Part shown: piece by piece, positions 4,889-6,354 of the stretch | Numbering within the stretch: position 1 is the first letter of the stretch | Layout: the number at the start of each line of letters is the position of its first letter | Assembly (NCBI GenBank): GCA_964442515.1 | Contig: CAYUAC010000111.1 | Coordinates: 1-6,354 of the forward strand | Source: TCS-49 sp964442515 | Lineage (GTDB): Bacteria; Campylobacterota; Campylobacteria; Campylobacterales; Sulfurovaceae | Direction: 5' to 3' | DNA length: 6,354 bases | The notes under the pieces: model-generated | What the model was told of the DNA's origin: nothing | Database searches by the model: none | What the model saw: the letters and a program-made list of their open reading frames with translations, nothing else | Program-made: the position numbers and the translations under genes

Positions 4889-6339
4889 CAGATTTTTTTG
4901 CAGCCCCACTCGGGGTAAAATTCTCTGATATAGGCATTGAGCGCACGTTCTGCTTCGCTGTAGCTTTTGATCGCGTCTTCGCCGCCTTCTTTGGCGCGTA
5001 CGATCATGCCGGCAGCCAGGGTGTTGTTGGAGTATTTATCTACAACAATGAAGCTGCCCGTGTAGCGGTTGTCACCGTACGCATCGCTGGCAATAGCGCG
5101 GTCCAGACTCAGATCCACGCTTGCGATATCATTGAGTTGCAGTTTCTCAGCGTCCATATGATCAAACGTGTTGATATCTTTTTTGTAATTGATTTGGCTG
5201 ATACGTCCGTTCATTACCGACGTCGAACGTTTAATGATATATTCGCTGTGCAGGTCCATGGGCGTTTCATCCATCCATACAAGCATCACTTCAAACCCGT
5301 CGCTGACGGTGGGGACCTCATCGCTTTTGACGATCATGTCGCCTCTGCTGATATCGATCTCATCTTCCAGCGTCAGCGTCACCGCCATGGGACTAAAGGC
5401 TTCACCGGCTGTGTGCAGGGCGTGTTCTTTGCCGTCGTTATCCTGCGCAAAGGGCGGAATGATCTGCTTGATTTTGCTTTCTTTGCGCGAGGGCAGGACC
5501 GTGACCCGGTCTCCTGCATTGATCGTACCGCTTGCGATCGTGCCCGCAAACCCACGGAAATTAAGATGCGGACGGTTCACGTACTGCACGGGCAGTCTGA
5601 AATGGCTGTTTGCAAGCGCATTGTCCGTAATAGGCGTGGTATCAAGCAGCTCCATCATCGGATCGCCTGCGTACCACGGCGTCTGCGGGCTGTTGCTGAC
5701 GATATTATCCCCTTCCAGTGCCGAGATCGGGATGAACTCTGTCTGCAGTAAGTCGCCCCCTGGCAGCTTGTCTAAAACCTGCTGTTTGTAATCGCTTACG
5801 ATTTGGGCAAAGCGGTTTTCATCATAATCTACTAGGTCCATCTTGTTGACCGCGACGATGATGTTTTTGATCCCAAGCAAAGACACGATGTAGCTGTGGC
5901 GCTTGGTCTGGGTCAGGACGCCCTGCCTGGCATCGATCAGGATCACGGCCAGATCGGCGGTACTGGCGCCGGTGGCCATATTTCTGGTGTACTGCTCATG
6001 CCCGGGGGTGTCGGCGATGATATACTTTCGCTTGTCGGTACTGAAAAAGCGGTAAGCCACATCGATGGTGATACCCTGCTCCCGTTCGCTGGCCAAGCCG
6101 TCAACCAGCAGCGCCAGATCGATCTTTTCACCGGTGGTGCCTGATTTCTTGCTGTCTTTTTCGATACTTGCCAGCTGGTCTTCAAAGATCATTTTACTGT
6201 CAAACAAAAGCCTTCCGATAAGCGTACTCTTGCCGTCATCCACGCTGCCGCAGGTGATAAAACGCAGGATCTCTTTGTTTTCGTGTTCTTTTAAATACTC
6301 TTCAATGTTTTTTGCTATCAGATCGGATTGGTGTGCCAT
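4888..6339 (-). CDS. cysN: Sulfate adenylyltransferase subunit 1 (GTPase subunit of ATP sulfurylase)
   Basis: CysN couples GTP hydrolysis to formation of adenosine 5'-phosphosulfate from ATP and sulfate by CysD, the first step of sulfate assimilation in the cytosol. The 483-residue protein is close in length to E. coli CysN (about 475). All GTPase motifs are present: P-loop GSVDDGKST (31-39), switch I threonine in EQGITIDVAYRFF (T91), DTPGHEQY (110-117), NKMD (165-168) and a later SAL for G5. EF-Tu-like beta-barrel domains 2 and 3 follow. There is no C-terminal APS kinase domain, so it is not a NodQ/CysNC fusion. The start ATG at 6339 has AAAGGA nine bases upstream, at 6349-6354. The stop codon overlaps the permease start. 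No promoter is visible at the right edge, and cysD is expected immediately upstream, by analogy with the usual cysDN order. Confidence 0.97.
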   Translation of the reverse strand: MAHQSDLIAKNIEEYLKEHENKEILRFITCGSVDDGKSTLIGRLLFDSKMIFEDQLASIEKDSKKSGTTGEKIDLALLVDGLASEREQGITIDVAYRFFSTDKRKYIIADTPGHEQYTRNMATGASTADLAVILIDARQGVLTQTKRHSYIVSLLGIKNIIVAVNKMDLVDYDENRFAQIVSDYKQQVLDKLPGGDLLQTEFIPISALEGDNIVSNSPQTPWYAGDPMMELLDTTPITDNALANSHFRLPVQYVNRPHLNFRGFAGTIASGTINAGDRVTVLPSRKESKIKQIIPPFAQDNDGKEHALHTAGEAFSPMAVTLTLEDEIDISRGDMIVKSDEVPTVSDGFEVMLVWMDETPMDLHSEYIIKRSTSVMNGRISQINYKKDINTFDHMDAEKLQLNDIASVDLSLDRAIASDAYGDNRYTGSFIVVDKYSNNTLAAGMIVRAKEGGEDAIKSYSEAERALNAYIREFYPEWGCKKI

Positions 6340-6348
6340 TGCGATTTT

Positions 6349-6354
6349 TCCTTT
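6349..6354 (-). promoter_or_regulatory. Ribosome binding site of cysN (AAAGGA)
   Basis: AAAGGA on the minus strand ends nine bases before the cysN ATG at 6339 and supports that start. It lies at the window edge, so the preceding gene cannot be seen. Confidence 0.7.

Noticed and set aside
5137..5791. Two plus-strand open frames of about 200 codons opposite cysN
   Set aside because: They are antisense to a fully conserved GTPase gene, have no family motifs and overlap each other in different frames.

Overview
This window looks like part of a chromosome from a member of the Campylobacterota (the former Epsilonproteobacteria), probably a free-living sulfur- or hydrogen-oxidising lineage rather than a host-restricted pathogen. 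The evidence is the 70-residue bS21 protein, whose MPGIKV start and ARKKMLKKLYMMRRYEARL end are typical of that phylum, the GyrB N-terminus, and a sulfate-assimilation gene set (CysN plus a dedicated permease). I cannot assign a genus from sequence alone.

Layout. (1) Positions 1-1603, minus strand: the first 534 codons of gyrB, cut by the left window edge. (2) Positions 1604-1703: a short divergent promoter region serving gyrB and rpsU. (3) Positions 1704-1916, plus strand: rpsU, followed by a pair of hairpins. (4) Positions 2016-2637, minus strand: a two-gene toxin-antitoxin module, with a Gp49/HigB-type toxin first and a HigA-type helix-turn-helix antitoxin second. Its base composition is visibly more AT-rich than its neighbours, so it looks like an insertion between core genes. 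(5) Positions 2638-2770: a 133-base divergent intergenic region with a well-formed sigma70-type promoter facing each way. In both, the -10 box ends exactly six bases before the start codon and no Shine-Dalgarno sequence is visible, which predicts leaderless mRNAs on both sides. (6) Positions 2771-3190, plus strand: a NUDIX hydrolase of the ADP-ribose pyrophosphatase type. (7) Positions 3173-6339, minus strand: cysN followed by an SLC13-type permease with two internal RCK_C (TrkA_C) domains. The two are translationally coupled (TGATG), and the permease tail overlaps the NUDIX tail by 18 bases.

How the genes work together. CysN is the GTPase subunit of ATP sulfurylase; its partner cysD is expected just beyond the right edge. 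The coupled permease most plausibly supplies sulfate to it, giving an uptake-plus-activation unit. gyrB and rpsU are housekeeping genes whose -10 boxes lie about a dozen bases apart on opposite strands, so their expression may be linked. The toxin-antitoxin pair is probably self-regulating through a small inverted repeat next to its promoter.

I see no convincing radically new system. The most interesting signals are the matched leaderless promoters, the interlocked gyrB/rpsU promoters, the very long Shine-Dalgarno of rpsU, and the permease with regulatory domains coupled to cysN. No gene-free stretch exceeds 300 bases; I found no tRNA, rRNA, CRISPR array or insertion sequence.
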